Assembly (NCBI GenBank): GCA_947396885.1
Contig: OX377203.1
Span: forward strand, 1,178,001-1,242,000
Reading direction: 5' to 3'
Length of the DNA stretch: 64,000 nucleotides
Source of the DNA: Heligmosomoides polygyrus polygyrus
Lineage: Eukaryota; Nematoda; Chromadorea; Rhabditida; Heligmosomidae
Part shown: in pieces, positions 32,401-43,780 of the stretch
Position numbering within the stretch: the stretch's first letter is position 1
Layout: every line of letters starts with the position of its first letter
Program-made: the position numbers and the translations under genes
The notes under the pieces: model-generated
Told to the model about the DNA's origin: nothing
Databases searched by the model: none
Seen by the model: the letters and a program-made list of their open reading frames with translations, nothing else

Positions 32401-33490
32401 GATCTGAAATGTAAGGATACTTTGATAAGCGTATTTAGTCCTCTTAATAAATAGCTCACAAACTGGGACCAATTTGAAGGGACGGCATAGCTTGAGTCAT
32501 TCCAGGAATCAGAACGAGCTTCAAGTGAATAGCCAGAGGACACCCAAACGAACCACGTAGGTGCTGGTAGCAACGAGATGGCAGAACAGAGCAAACAGAC
32601 AGATCGGACTCATCGTTTGACAGAGAAAAGCCACTCTGAACTGAAGAGGAGACGGGTCACAGGCCAACGAGGAGCCTGCGGGAGCTGCAATGGGGTAATA
32701 TGCGTTCAAAATGAAGGATAAGTGGATAGAGGACCGCACCGGTCGATCGCTTTGGGATTCGCCATGCACTCTACTTCAGGTAGATGTTGTGAAGGTAAGA
32801 AGTTCCCCCTCTTTTCGTTCTTTGTTCCCAGAGCGTGGAGTAAGTGCTCGTTAGTTGGAATGACTGAACTTCTTCGAAGATTTTTGGAGAAAAATGTGCT
32901 GCACTTTGTTTGCCTAAGACGAATGTTAGCTGTCTAACCGTATGAAAACCTTCAGAAGAGTAACTAAGGCAATAGAGCGACTTCAGCAACATCGAGATGC
33001 CCGTGATGAGAAACGACGAGACCCGTCCAAGGCCTCTGGTCGATAGAGGAGAGCAACACACGAGGGGCAGAGAGCGGGACGAGAGGGTTCGCGCACGAGT
33101 CAACAACTTCCGGCCGGAGGCGGAGCGAGTACGAGCCCCGGCCTCCGCCGTTTGTCAGTGATGCAGGGGATCCTTGGCGGCTGGCCGCTTTCCCTAGCGC
33201 AACAATGGCCAGTAATTCGAGAAGAACTTGCTGCTCGAAGCGATGCGGTCAAGTAGGCCGTTACACCAACAGAATACGGTCATTCAAGACATTTGTTAGC
33301 AGCTTTCAGCGCTTAGGGCGGTTCAAGGAGGAACTACTCCCTGGGTCACTTTGACATGCGACTGGGGTGGATGGGAATGTGGCATGGACCAGCTTGCTTA
33401 AGCAAATCAATAGAGGCCGACGAAGGCGCGAGAATCCCCCCAACGATGAACCTGTGAATCGGCTGTTGGTTAAAATTTCCTCAAGAAGCA
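32401..33490. other. Spacer with one SINE scrap
   Basis: At 32735-32800 a block GGGATTCGCCATGCACTCTA matches the SINE 3' end on the minus strand. Overlapping open frames at 32521-33106 are unconvincing. No gene. Confidence 0.4.
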
Positions 33491-33494
33491 CTCC

Positions 33495-33600
33495 ACGGGC
33501 CGGATTCATCAACGGTTAAACCTGGGGTATATGGGGTAGAAGACGATCCTCGTGGGTATCTCCGCATACCCACAGGGTTTTCTTTACCTTTGCCTTACCG
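33495..33600. mobile_element. Half of a CAG/CTG-family MITE
   Basis: GGGCCGGATTCATCAACGG marks one end, and the CGTGGGTATCTCCGCATACC hairpin also occurs in the copies at 10626 and 40105. The other end is not visible. Confidence 0.5.
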
Positions 33601-33654
33601 CGAGACTGATCCTGAATCCACTCCCGGAACTATGCCAAAGAACGTCGATAATCA

Positions 33655-33910
33655 ATTCCTGGTTGGAATACGCCACGCATTCTACCCTAGTGAAGGCAGT
33701 ATGAACGCTTATTTGGCCTATACAGCAACTAGCGCTGGAAAGCCGATGGACCAGTTGGTCTCTTACCCTTTTCCAGTCAAGTCTCACACTCATTCACCAA
33801 TCGCAAAAAGATTGAAGGCCTGATTGGCCTGAACAGGACGTGAACCAAGAACCTCGACTCTGGGTGCCGACGACAGCCGGTGTTCTCTCCGACTGCGCTA
33901 ACACGCACCC
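33655..33910 (-). repeat. tRNA-derived SINE, diverged copy 5
   Basis: ACGCCACGCATTCTACC at the tail side and TCTCCGACTGCGCTAACACG at the head side; the middle is strongly diverged. Confidence 0.65.
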
Positions 33911-34328
33911 AATTTTATGTTCTGCTTGAAAATTAGGATTTTAAAGTGTGCTCAGTTGCTTGGTGGGAGTGAACCCTTACTTGCCTAAGCATAGCTTTGG
34001 AAGTACAAAGGTCAGCGTTTATCGATCCCTTTGTGGAGTGCGCCATGCACTTTACATACTTTCGTGACATAGAGGCTTGAATGTGCACTAGACTCGAAAA
34101 ATTATTTTTGCGGTCCAGACCGACGATGAAACTACTGTTTTATCGTACCCAAACAGGCATGCTACCAATTAATAATGATAAGCAACATGTTTGCCCATTC
34201 TTAACTCAATAACGTAGAACTTTTGAACCTCGGTGAGTTTTTCGTTTTTTAGGACCCGGAGGTTTTCTAGAATTTTTCTTCTAAATGTCCCACACCGTCA
34301 GAAAATTTTTGGAGGAAATAGATTATAA
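33911..34328. other. Spacer with a SINE scrap
   Basis: 34015-34080 carries a minus-strand SINE 3' piece (GGAGTGCGCCATGCACTTTA). The remainder is AT-rich with no gene. Confidence 0.45.
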
Positions 34329-34329
34329 G

Positions 34330-34620
34330 ATAAAGGATAAAGGACGACATTAATGAATCCCATTTGGTATGCGCCACGCATTCCACTTCTACTACATCAT
34401 CACCTAAAGCCAGCTCGACTGCGTCGTATTTGACCAGTAGAATGCCCTCCGGTGGCCAGTCGATGAAAAAATCAGTGTTTTATCCTCCACAGTTTGGTAG
34501 CAATCCGTCGACCCCAGAGGGATGAGGGCTTTGTTGCAGTGGCGGGACTCGAACCAAGAACCTCGAATTGGAGTGCACGTGACAGCCGGCACTTCCCCCA
34601 ACTGCTCTACCACGCGCCCT
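34330..34620 (-). repeat. tRNA-derived SINE, copy 6
   Basis: Tail GATAAAGGATAAAGGACG, conserved ATGCGCCACGCATTCCACTT and head CTGCTCTACCACGCGCC. The B-box region reads GGGACTCGAACC on the plus strand. Confidence 0.8.
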
Positions 34621-35035
34621 CGAGTAATCGATAGGACAAAAACGGTCGTATCCGAGAATCGAGGAATCTTCTTGAAGAAGCTGCTGATGTCACAGCCGTC
34701 CGCGAGATTCCTCAGAAATGCTCTGATACAAGGCAGATTTAGCGCACTCGGAGGATGTGCCAGCAGTCGCGCGAAACCCGAATCGATTCAACGTTTGGAT
34801 CTCACCCCGTGATGCACATGCATGGTCAACGTACCTTTGTCACTTTCTGTAGATGACGATGGTAGATCGATGATCGCACCTTCTTCTATCACAGCGTGCT
34901 TCTTCTTGTATGGACGATCGCGACGTGTACGGAAGCACTTCGGAAGCGATGACACCATTCAGTCACCTTGAATTTCATTCTCAGTAGGTTGTTCGACGTG
35001 GAATTTAGAACGCAAAATGGCGAACGGAAAATGAA
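34621..35035. other. No gene recognised
   Basis: Mixed spacer without features. Confidence 0.4.
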
Positions 35036-36085
35036 TCAAGATGACGAGCTCAACGGTTTCTATATTCTAAATTGAAGTTTTGATAAGCGACTATTTAAAA
35101 AATGGAGATCGATATCGAATTTGGTTCTAGTCGCGAATGTGGCCAGCACTGGGAAGTGGGAACGCATCAGCCAATCAGGTTGCATCAAATTTAATTGTCT
35201 GTTAGAGAGGACGTGAGCGATCGCTGCCCTTATTGGTTGGCGTGTGTCCAGTCACACCCTACTTGGTTATGATTGGCTGATCCGTTCTCACGTCCAAATG
35301 CTGCCTATATTCGCGACATGTACTATTACCAAGTCAACGTTTTCGAATAAAAAAACCCGGGGTAACTGGAAAATTCAAGTTGATTGAACTGTTCTCACAT
35401 CCCAATGCTGCCTATATTCGCGACATGTACTGCGACGAATTCAACGTTTTCGAATGAAAATAGGTGAAAGAAGAACAGAAGAAGGTTGCCTCGAAGAAAG
35501 GAGACTCCTGAAGACGAAGAGCTCAACGGTTTCTATATTCCACATAAAGTTTTAATGAGCGACGAGTTTTATTTTTAAAAATGGAAATCGATATCGAATT
35601 CGGTTCTAGTCGTGAATGTGACCAGCATTGGGAAGTGGGAACGAATCAGCCAATCGGGTCGCATCGAGTGGTGGTATCTGCCGCGGAGGATGTGAACGGC
35701 CGCTGCACTGATTGGCTGGCGCGTTTTCAATCACTCTCTACTTGAGTATGATAGGCTGACTCGTTCCCACATCCCAATGCTGCCTATATTCGCGACATGT
35801 ACTGTGACGAATTCAACACCCTCGAATAAGGATGTGAATGATCGCTGCCCTGAAAATTGGCTGACCCGTTCTCACGTCCCAATGCTGCCTAGATTCGCGA
35901 CATGTACTGTGACGAATTCAACGCCCTCGAATACGGGCGTGAATGATCGCTGCCCTGAATGGTCGGCGTGTGTGTGTTCAGTCACTCCCCTCTTGATTAT
36001 GATTGGTTGACCCGTTCCCGCATCGTAATGCTGCCTATATTCGCGACATGTGCTGTGATAAATTCCACGCTTCCGAATAAAGCGT
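35036..36085. repeat. Cluster of duplicated MITE-like repeats
   Basis: A block starting GAGCTCAACGGTTTCTATATT occurs at 35047 and 35519, a period of about 470 bp. Each contains TTCTAGTCGYGAATGTGRCC, CAGCCAATC and a facing copy ending CTGCCTATATTCGCGACATG. That last block, with the GACGAATTCAACGTTTTCGA that follows, occurs five times (about 35310, 35410, 35780, 35885, 36030). The arms look like MITE ends that were amplified in tandem. Confidence 0.7.
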
Positions 36086-36838
36086 AGACAGACAAGAAAA
36101 AAATACGAAATCTTCCCGAAGAAAAGAGACTCCTGAAGACCAGAAGCCTCAGCTGTAAGGGACGAGCGTGGGATCAGAAGAAACTGGCACGTCGTACTAG
36201 TGCAAAAGGACAGACTGGAGGCTCAACTGCATGTGCGAGGTAATCAACGCGCTCGGATCTGGTGGTCATATTGCGTGTGGCGCACCCCACAATGCCCCCC
36301 GTCCGATACGGCTGTCACTTCAGATGCATTCGCTATTGAGGTCGGCGACGAAGGCATTGTTAACGCACGGAAACCGCCCGCAATTCCCGTCACATTCCTA
36401 GCCGCTTAAAGCACCGACAGGTAGCCGTAAAGCCATGGAGATTTTACAAATACAATAAAACAGACATATGCGCGAAAAGTGAATTTTTGTAATTTTTTAT
36501 AATTTTAAAATTTCAAATTTCATTTCCTTGAATCAACCTCATTGAAATTCATGAACAAAATATTCACTCCGGGGAACGTCAAGAATTTTTTTTTCAAGTT
36601 TTGGACAGTTCAAGGCAGTTCAAACATACGAAATCGCAATTTTAAAAATGAAGTCACACTTCATAACTTTCGTGAAACGTAGCGCTTCTAAAAATATCTT
36701 CTCATTAGATTGCCAAGGCTGCATCCGAACCTTGAATCAACCTCACCAAAATAAAAATAAAATGTATAAAATAAACAGAAAAAATGAAAAAAATATGTGG
36801 GATTATATCAAATATAAATAAGATTTAGTACAAATATA
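36086..36838. other. No gene recognised
   Basis: 36130-36420 is mixed sequence without features. 36440-36840 is very AT-rich. Confidence 0.4.
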
Positions 36839-36840
36839 TA

Positions 36841-37340
36841 CCATTTTTCGCGTCGAATTCGACACTTTTTAAATAAAATTGGACACTCCTCTAAGCTGGA
36901 CCAAAGCACCGTTTATACTTCGTCGCGGCGCGACGCGATGGCCACGCAATGAGGCCAAATTAATCGATCGCGTCGCACAATCAATATGGCCATTTTGCGT
37001 GGCGTTGCGTCGCGCCGCGACGAAGTATAAACGGGGCCTAAGGCTTTCGAAATCAAAGCAAATTCTTAAAAATTAAAAAATTAAGCTTCCTCCAGATTAA
37101 ACTGGAGACCTTGAAAAATATTTAGAAATTTTTTTGTTCAAGGAAAATTTGGCTAAACTTTCTTTGAAAATGTTTAGTTCACCTGAGCCGGTAAGTATAA
37201 TAATTTTATCAAATTTTTATTTTTAAGGAAAAATATTATATTACATTTTGCTTGAAAGCAAACCAAAGCAGCTACCATCCAACTTAGTACAAGTAGATTA
37301 CGCCATGCACTCGACTAGTTCGTTGCGACTGCTATTCGAT
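36841..37340. repeat. Dispersed AT-rich repeat, foldback family
   Basis: It starts with ATTGGACACTCCTCTAAG and ends ACGCCATGCACTCGACTAGT, then TTCGATTGATA. The same block order occurs at 57470-57810 and, inverted, at 58265-58560. A Harbinger-like MITE sits inside. Confidence 0.6.
36905..37038. mobile_element. Harbinger-like MITE
   Basis: Ends GCACCGTTTATACTTCGTCG and ACGAAGTATAAACGGGGCC. TAA follows the right end; the left terminal bases are mutated. The interior is nearly identical to 19557-19690. Confidence 0.75.
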
Positions 37341-37344
37341 TGAT

Positions 37345-37641
37345 AAAAGGATAAGGATAAAGGACGGCGTTACTCAATCCCTTCTGGGATGCGCCAGCGC
37401 ATTCTACTTCTACGGGATGTCGTGGAGGCGACATGAATGCGTATTTGGCCATACAATGACTTGTGGTGGCCAGCCGATGAACAAGTCAGCGCTCTATCCT
37501 TCCCAGACAAGTCTGGTACCAATTCACCGACCCCGGATGGATGGAAGGCTTGGTTGGCCTGGGCGGGAAATCCGAACCAGGAACCTGGCATCGGGTGCAC
37601 GCGACAGTCGCGCCTCCTCCGACTGCGCTACACGCGCCCTC
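37345..37641 (-). repeat. tRNA-derived SINE, copy 7
   Basis: Full-length minus-strand copy with a doubled AAGGATAAGGATAAAGG tail and head GACTGCGCTACACGCGCCC. Confidence 0.85.
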
Positions 37642-38315
37642 ATTCGATTGATAGTGTAAAAAAAGGAAAAGGTGAGGATAAAGAAGACGAAGGAAAGGGG
37701 AAGCTTGAAAGGGGTTGCTGTACTGGTCTTCAGATCACCTTGAAGGCCTCCATAGACTCTAAAGTTCCAAGTTTCTAAAGGGATTGTGGATGAAACGTCT
37801 TCGAACAGAGAATAGGAGAAGGAATTCTTCTCCTGCCCTGGCGTCGATGATATCCGGCTTGCATCTAGGGATCGCTAAGAGGCTCAACAGTTGCTCACAT
37901 CACATTGGAGACGAGAGTCAGCCAATTAAACTAATGGCGTCGGCGACTTGTGGGGCGTTGTCCGAGGTCGTCACGGATCCCCACGTCACAACAATTCTCA
38001 CAGAAAGGGAATGGAATGCTTCTTTTCGGCGCTAGGAAGCCTGGTCTTCTGATATCGCCGCGAGTGTTTCACCACTTTAGCGAACTGATCTGCTCTTAAC
38101 ACGCCCAGTGTTAATCCGGCTTAGTGTTTACCCGTGGGTAAGGAGGCGCTGTCTCGCGTGGTTTATTTGATGACTAGATCGGCTCCTCCTAGCACACATC
38201 AGAAACACCGCACCAGCGTCCGCAAACATCAGCTTAGATGTACCACGCCATGGAGACCCATGGTAACACGCTATATATAAAGAGGTGATCCATCAAGCTG
38301 TTGTCGTCTGCATGT
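37642..38315. other. No gene recognised
   Basis: Open frame 37784-38035 has no recognisable features. Spacer. Confidence 0.4.
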
Positions 38316-38319
38316 GCGT

Positions 38320-39190
38320 CCGCGCAAAACTAATGGCCGCCCGAATGCTTTCACAGCAACTCAGAAGGTATCTTCGAAATCACTGGTGCACATCCTCCTG
38401 AACAAGTACACACTATCGATTGATCTATCAGCATTGATCGATATTACGGATTTCTAGGGTGAATCCTCGGCTAGCTATACACAGCAACATATCGATCGAT
38501 ATTTATTGTCCAATCGAGTTTCATGATTTGCTATGAAGACCGCATAGCAAGCTCTGCATGATTCTCAGTTCTAGCGACTACAAGAATTGCGCTAGAAAAT
38601 CGTTGGATTTGGTCGAAAATCGATAGCATTGATTGGGTCATTTAAATGATCGATTTCATCTGCCTGTTGTATAGACCATTCTGCGCTAATCGTATCCGAA
38701 TAAATCGAGATTTATGAGATTGTTTCTTCTGTTTCAACGCTGGAAAATCCGCCGTTAATTTAGCACCAGGATACAGTCGGACCAATGCATGGAATTCTTC
38801 TATGTCTTGCAAAATCGGACACTAAAAACAAGCAGCAACTATGGATGAGCAATCAATATCGATCGATAACGCCGATTTGCTTCAATAGAATACTGTGTTG
38901 TTCTCAATCCGGGCGAATATGATGATCTGCTGAGAGAATTCGCAACAAGTGTGCAATGCTGAATGTCAAATTAATATCGATCGATTTATCGATTTAATCG
39001 ATTTTCCGCAACGAAAGGCCGGCGGACTACTGGTTAATAGCATACATGATGGATGATCTGCTGAGAGAATTCGCAACAAGTGTGCAATGCTGAATGTCAA
39101 ATTGATATCGATCGATTTATCGATTTAATCGATTTTCCACAACGAAAGGCGGGCGGACTACTGGTTAATAGCATACATATGAGACGACAT
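38320..39190. repeat. ATCGAT-rich repeat with 131-bp duplication
   Basis: Related to the 301-bp array (GTCCGCGCAAAACTAATGGC at 38331; many ATCGATCGATAT motifs). GATGATCTGCTGAGAGAATT at 38921 is repeated at 39052, giving two nearly identical 131-bp units up to about 39180. Confidence 0.65.
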
Positions 39191-39980
39191 ACTTAACATA
39201 GCCGCTGAAATAACACGGGCTAAAAAATAACTAGAAAATAGCAAAGCTACAGTATGCCTCGGCTTGGTTGGAACATTAGAATTCGTGCCGCGCTTCCCAC
39301 ATCCAAGAAAAACGGAAATAACTTCTGAGACAAACGTAGCGGTGTTACGAAGCCGTTCAGAATACGTAGAATTGGATGCGTAGAACTGCGCTCAGTGAGC
39401 GGGATTCTTCTTAATGAATGCAACGGAACTGAATGCAACACGCCCCTATTCGATGATGCCGTGTCCGATTAGGCATGAAGGCACTGGAGCGTGAGCACGT
39501 CGTGGCATTGAAGTCTTGGAGCAAAAACGTGACTATCCGAAGAATCTGCAAGAAGTACCTTCACAAATGAGATGCGTCAGAGTAGGTCAGAAGTCAAAAA
39601 ATCACTGAAGAAGCGCTGCTCTCGATTGGTTTCCTGGCCAGACCGTTCCCATAACCCAATGATCGGGGTGAAGGGATATTAGACAGATAAAACACTGACA
39701 TAACCATAGGCTGATCATCGCAATATAAATATAAAACACAGGAAAGGGTAGAAGAGGATCGAAGAAGTAAAGATTGATTTTACTATTGATTTTTGATTGA
39801 TTTTTTAATAAATGAAATGTAGCCACATAACAAAGAAATAGTAAAGTTTATAGTCATGAAAACCTTTTCATACGCAATTATAATGACATTTTTAATTTTA
39901 ATTTTTGGGAACTAAGACATGCCACAATTTAACAGTCATTGTATAGACCAAACACGCAGACAAACTGCATCCACGACATC
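39191..39980. other. No gene recognised
   Basis: Spacer; open frames lack motifs. Confidence 0.4.
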
Positions 39981-39983
39981 CAG

Positions 39984-40324
39984 AAGCCGGATTCATCAAC
40001 GCTTACACCAGCGGGTATAGGGTGCAGACATACCAACAACGAGGCATTCATGATAAACCTTACCAGCCACATAGTGGGTATATCAGTGGGTAAAGTATAC
40101 TCGACGATCCTCGTGGATATATCCGCATACCCGCGAGGATTCCGCGCTCCATCGACAAAATGGCGCTCCAGTGACATCAGCTGTTCTCGCGAGAGGCTTA
40201 CCTTACCTACCTTACCCCTGATTCCTTTCATGAATATGAATCATGACCGCTGCACACTGCGGTTAGAGGGTACGATTCCTTTACGGTATGTTTAGCTATA
40301 CCCACTGTTTGGGGAATCCGGCTC
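39984..40324. mobile_element. MITE of the CAG/CTG-target family
   Basis: A 341-bp element with ends AAGCCGGATTCATCAACG and GGGGAATCCGGCTC, flanked by CAG at 39981-39983 and 40325-40327. The interior has the TCCTCGTGGATATATCCGCA hairpin shared with other members. Confidence 0.8.
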
Positions 40325-40639
40325 CAGTAGAAAAAATGCGTGGTGCACAACCATAAAAGCTTGAATGACGGCAGCTTTTACCGATTTTCAAATTATTCTG
40401 GAATTTTCCACAACATTAACTCTGATAGAAGTCTGAACACGAAATAGAGCGGCCTAACAATATCAGTAAAAGTTTACTCTTACTCTTAAGACATTTTTAC
40501 TCTTAGACAAGCTAAGAGGTAAACAGATAAAAACTCTAGAGGAAAGAAGACCAAGCGTTGGTGCCAGCTGTTCCGTTACAAAGCGCTTATCGTAAGTAAG
40601 TAAGCAAACCCTAGCTTCTTCATCGGTCTGGACCATAAA

Positions 40640-42390
40640 AGTCAATTTATGGGTTTAGTGCGCAGGATGGAAAACGCAAACGTCTCGAAGAATGCTTCAA
40701 GAATTCCACACAGATCTGCCTCGTTCTTCCATCACTGTCCCGAAATGCTTGATGCCACCAGCTGAGGAAGTACCTCCCGTTCTGGAATCAGAAGTTGCTC
40801 ATGCTATCAGAAAGAAGAAACCAGGCACTGTTCCCGAACCGGAGGGCATTTCTGCTGATCTCCTTCGTGCGGGTGGCAGTGCCGTCTGCTCACTTCTTGC
40901 CAAGCACTTCAACCACTACCTTCGAGTTGGTAGGATTCCGGACTCATGGAAGGAGTCGAAAACAGTTTTAATCTTCAAAAAAGGTCAGCAGGAGGATATC
41001 AACAACTATCGACCCGTCAGTCTTCTCTCGGTTGTGTACAAGATCTTCACCAAGATACTGCTTAACCGCATGGAGCGTTGCTTGGATGAATATCAGCCAG
41101 TGGAGCAAGCAGGGTTTCGCAAGGATTTCTCCTGCATGGACCACATTCAGACTGTCTCACAGCTCATCGAAAGGAGCCGCGAATACCACCTCCCACTTGT
41201 CCTTGTCTTCGTGGATTACCGGAAAGCGTTCGACTCTGTGGAAATCAACGCCATTCTGAACGCCCTTGTGCACGCTGGTACACCATCGCCCTACATCCGA
41301 CTTCTCGACGAATGCTTCTCGAACACATCGACTACCATCCAGCTGTTCGATCGAAAGCTTAAAATTTCTATCGGGAAAGGAGAACGGCAGGGAGACACGA
41401 TTTCTCCCAAGCTATTCACAGCGGCACTCCAGGATGCCATGAAGGACTTGAACTGGGACGATAAAGGCTACCTTGTCGACGGTAAACGGATCAGCAACCT
41501 TCGCTTCGCCGACGATATTGTTCTCATCTCTACCAGCACGGCAGAAGTCGAGGAAATGCTGAACGAGCTCAATGTGGCAGGCATGGAGATTGGATTGGAC
41601 ATGAATATGTCCAGAACGCAATTTATGGTCAACCAGTGGTGTGACACGGGACTCGTAAGGTTAAATGGAGTCGCTCTGCAACAGGTCGACTCCTACGTCT
41701 ATCTGGGAAGAGAGCTGAACATGGATAACGACCTCGCTCCTGAAATCGCCCGCAGGAGACGCGCAGCATGGGCAGCCTTCAGTTCGATTCGCGAAGTCAC
41801 CGATCAGGTCAGGGATGTTGGCCTCAGGGCCTCGATATTCAACGCCTCTGTACTGCCTGCGATGTGTTACGCGACGGAAACCTGGCCCGACAACAAGACA
41901 GTCGCCAGAGCGATGCAAACTACGCATCGTGCACTGGAGAGATGTTTTCTGAGGACAAGCCTTCGTCAGCAATGGCAAGAAGGCCTACGAAGCTCAGGGC
42001 TACGGGAGAAGTCGCAATTAGCAGACCCGCTGCAGTACATGAAGTCCAAATATCGCTGGGCCGGACACCTGCTTCGACGAAAGGACGATAGATGGAGTCT
42101 CCGTGTCACAGAATGGCTCCCGAGAGACCATAAGAGACCACTGGGACGACCGCCAACGCGATGGGCAGACTCATTCTCAAGATCTTTCAGAGAGCGGAGT
42201 CTGCCTCACTGGATGCAAGCAGCCAGAGATCGAGCGGTCTGGAAGAGTTGTGGTCCCCGCTGAGAAGACCCCCAGCCGACAAAAGGACCATCAAAGTATC
42301 AAAGTTTCGAAGCAAATAGGTGCGCATTCAGATTGCATGTCCTGTAGAAGTAAAGTGCGTGGCGCATCCCAAAAAAATTAACGTCGCCCT
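40640..42390 (+). mobile_element. RTE-clade LINE, 5'-truncated
   Basis: The endonuclease half is missing; the reverse transcriptase and C-terminus are intact. The 3' tail (42322-42390) contains AGTGCGTGGCGCATCCCAAA and AACGTCGCC, which is the same 3' end as the SINE family of this window. No target duplication could be fixed. Confidence 0.8.
40692..42263 (+). CDS. RTE-type reverse transcriptase, N-terminally truncated
   Basis: The 523-residue open frame makes DNA from the LINE RNA at the nicked target. Reverse transcriptase blocks follow the usual order: KTVLIFKKG and NNYRPVSLLSVVYKIF near residues 91-120, the first catalytic aspartate in FVDYRKAFDS (D175), [11 protein letters not shown] near 233, and the FADD active site at 272-275. 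The C-terminal part has the YVYLGREL block and the ALERCFLR, KSKYRWAGHLLRR and GRPPTRWADSF motifs common to RTE proteins of strongylids. Full-length family proteins begin with an apurinic endonuclease of about 250 residues, which is absent, so the annotated ATG is simply the first methionine. No stop or frameshift breaks the frame, but without the nuclease it cannot move on its own. Confidence 0.85.
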   Translation: MLQEFHTDLPRSSITVPKCLMPPAEEVPPVLESEVAHAIRKKKPGTVPEPEGISADLLRAGGSAVCSLLAKHFNHYLRVGRIPDSWKESKTVLIFKKGQQEDINNYRPVSLLSVVYKIFTKILLNRMERCLDEYQPVEQAGFRKDFSCMDHIQTVSQLIERSREYHLPLVLVFVDYRKAFDSVEINAILNALVHAGTPSPYIRLLDECFSNTSTTIQLFDRKLKISIGKGERQGDTISPKLFTAALQDAMKDLNWDDKGYLVDGKRISNLRFADDIVLISTSTAEVEEMLNELNVAGMEIGLDMNMSRTQFMVNQWCDTGLVRLNGVALQQVDSYVYLGRELNMDNDLAPEIARRRRAAWAAFSSIREVTDQVRDVGLRASIFNASVLPAMCYATETWPDNKTVARAMQTTHRALERCFLRTSLRQQWQEGLRSSGLREKSQLADPLQYMKSKYRWAGHLLRRKDDRWSLRVTEWLPRDHKRPLGRPPTRWADSFSRSFRERSLPHWMQAARDRAVWKSCGPR

Positions 42391-42640
42391 GATACTTTTC
42401 TAACAATAATATCTTGGTATGCTCAACGTGATGGGGTAGTCAGACCAAAGAGTGACGTGAAAGGGAACTTGAAAATCGACTTCAGTCGACCAGAGATCAC
42501 CCTTCCCCGCACGGGAGAAACATGTGTCCATCTATCCGGCGGGCAAACATGACGAATGGCGCAGGCATAAGAGGTGCTTCCGGTTTTGAAGAAACCAGTT
42601 GAGTTACAAATTTTGCAGGAGAATATGAGCCGACATTGGC
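42391..42640. other. No gene recognised
   Basis: Short spacer. Confidence 0.4.
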
Positions 42641-42644
42641 CAAT

Positions 42645-43050
42645 TCTTAAGATGCGCCACGTATTCTACTCCAACGGATATCCTGGAGGTAGTTTAATGC
42701 GTATTTGGCCATACAATGACTTGCGGTGGCCATCCGATGGAAAAGTCAGTGTTTCATTCCTCCTTGACAACTCTGGTAACAATTAATCGACCCAGGGCAG
42801 ACGGTCGCGAATGTGAGCAGCGTGGCGGGTGGAAACGCATCAGCCAATCAGATGCATCGAATAGGCGTGCCAATCAGAGAAAACGCGCTCTGCCGATACC
42901 CTCATTGGCTGGCGTGTGTTTGGGGGTGTCACTATTGGTTGCGCTAGACTGGCGCGCTCCATCCCTCCCAATGCTGCCCATATTTTCGACATGGACCACT
43001 TGGTTGGCTTGGTAGGAATCCGAACTGAGAGCATTGAAGGAAGGGCTCAA
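42645..43050 (-). repeat. SINE copy 8, split by a MITE
   Basis: SINE sequence (GATGCGCCACGTATTCTACT to about 42800) stops, a MITE follows, and SINE sequence resumes at about 43000 (TTGGTTGGCTTGGTAGGAAT). Minus-strand orientation. Confidence 0.65.
42806..42998. mobile_element. MITE with GTCGCGAATGTG ends
   Basis: GGTCGCGAATGTGAGCAGCG and the facing CAATGCTGCCCATATTTTCG, with CATCAGCCAATCAGA / CATTGGCTGGCGTG inside. Same family as the repeats at 35.1-36.1 kb. It is inserted in a SINE. Confidence 0.6.
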
Positions 43051-43780
43051 TTTGTACATTGCTTGCTGAAAACCAAAATCTTTTTGTTTATCTGTGCCGT
43101 TCTTCTAGAGATTGAAAAATCCCCTAGGGTAGAAGCGCAAAGGTCAATTTTTTTCTGACGTTTTTTCATAGTTTAAGATTATTTCATCGTACAGATGAAG
43201 TTATGAGAAGTTTTACACGAGATGTGAAGCTCGATAAGCTCGACAGTTCAGTGAACAGGAGAAGAACATCATCAACGCCTTGGAGAATCGCTAGAAGCAG
43301 CTCCACGGTCGGCAGAAGGTAAGACTACCACGCCATCGTATTGCGAAGACGAAGTAGAAGCACAGGATGGACCAAGTAAACAGAAGTTCGGCGAAAATTT
43401 TCGCCAAATTTCGGATCATCACGACACGTTCTCGAGGTCAATATCGAACCCCGCCAGATCACCACTGTCTCCACCGAGGGGGAAAACTGCTTCGTGGAGA
43501 CACTGACGGAAGTCCTGACGTCTTCTGAATGTCTAAATAATAAGCAATGGCGTGTCTGGTGTGTATATAGGAGTCGACGAGTCCATGGCGTGTGTCCGCA
43601 ACCACCGAGCATAATGGCAAAGTCAACAGAGGGCGTGCGAGGGACGTCAAAGCCACAAAGGGAGTCTTCGGTCTCGCTTCGGAGAGTCAAACATCCCTTT
43701 AAAGACCGGAAAAAGATCGGCCAAGATTAGTGCAACGGGATACAGTGGAGCTAGTCTGAATGCGTATTAGACCTACACAT
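43051..43780. other. No gene recognised
   Basis: Open frames at 43325-43730 occur on both strands and have no known motifs or clear splice sites. Confidence 0.4.
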
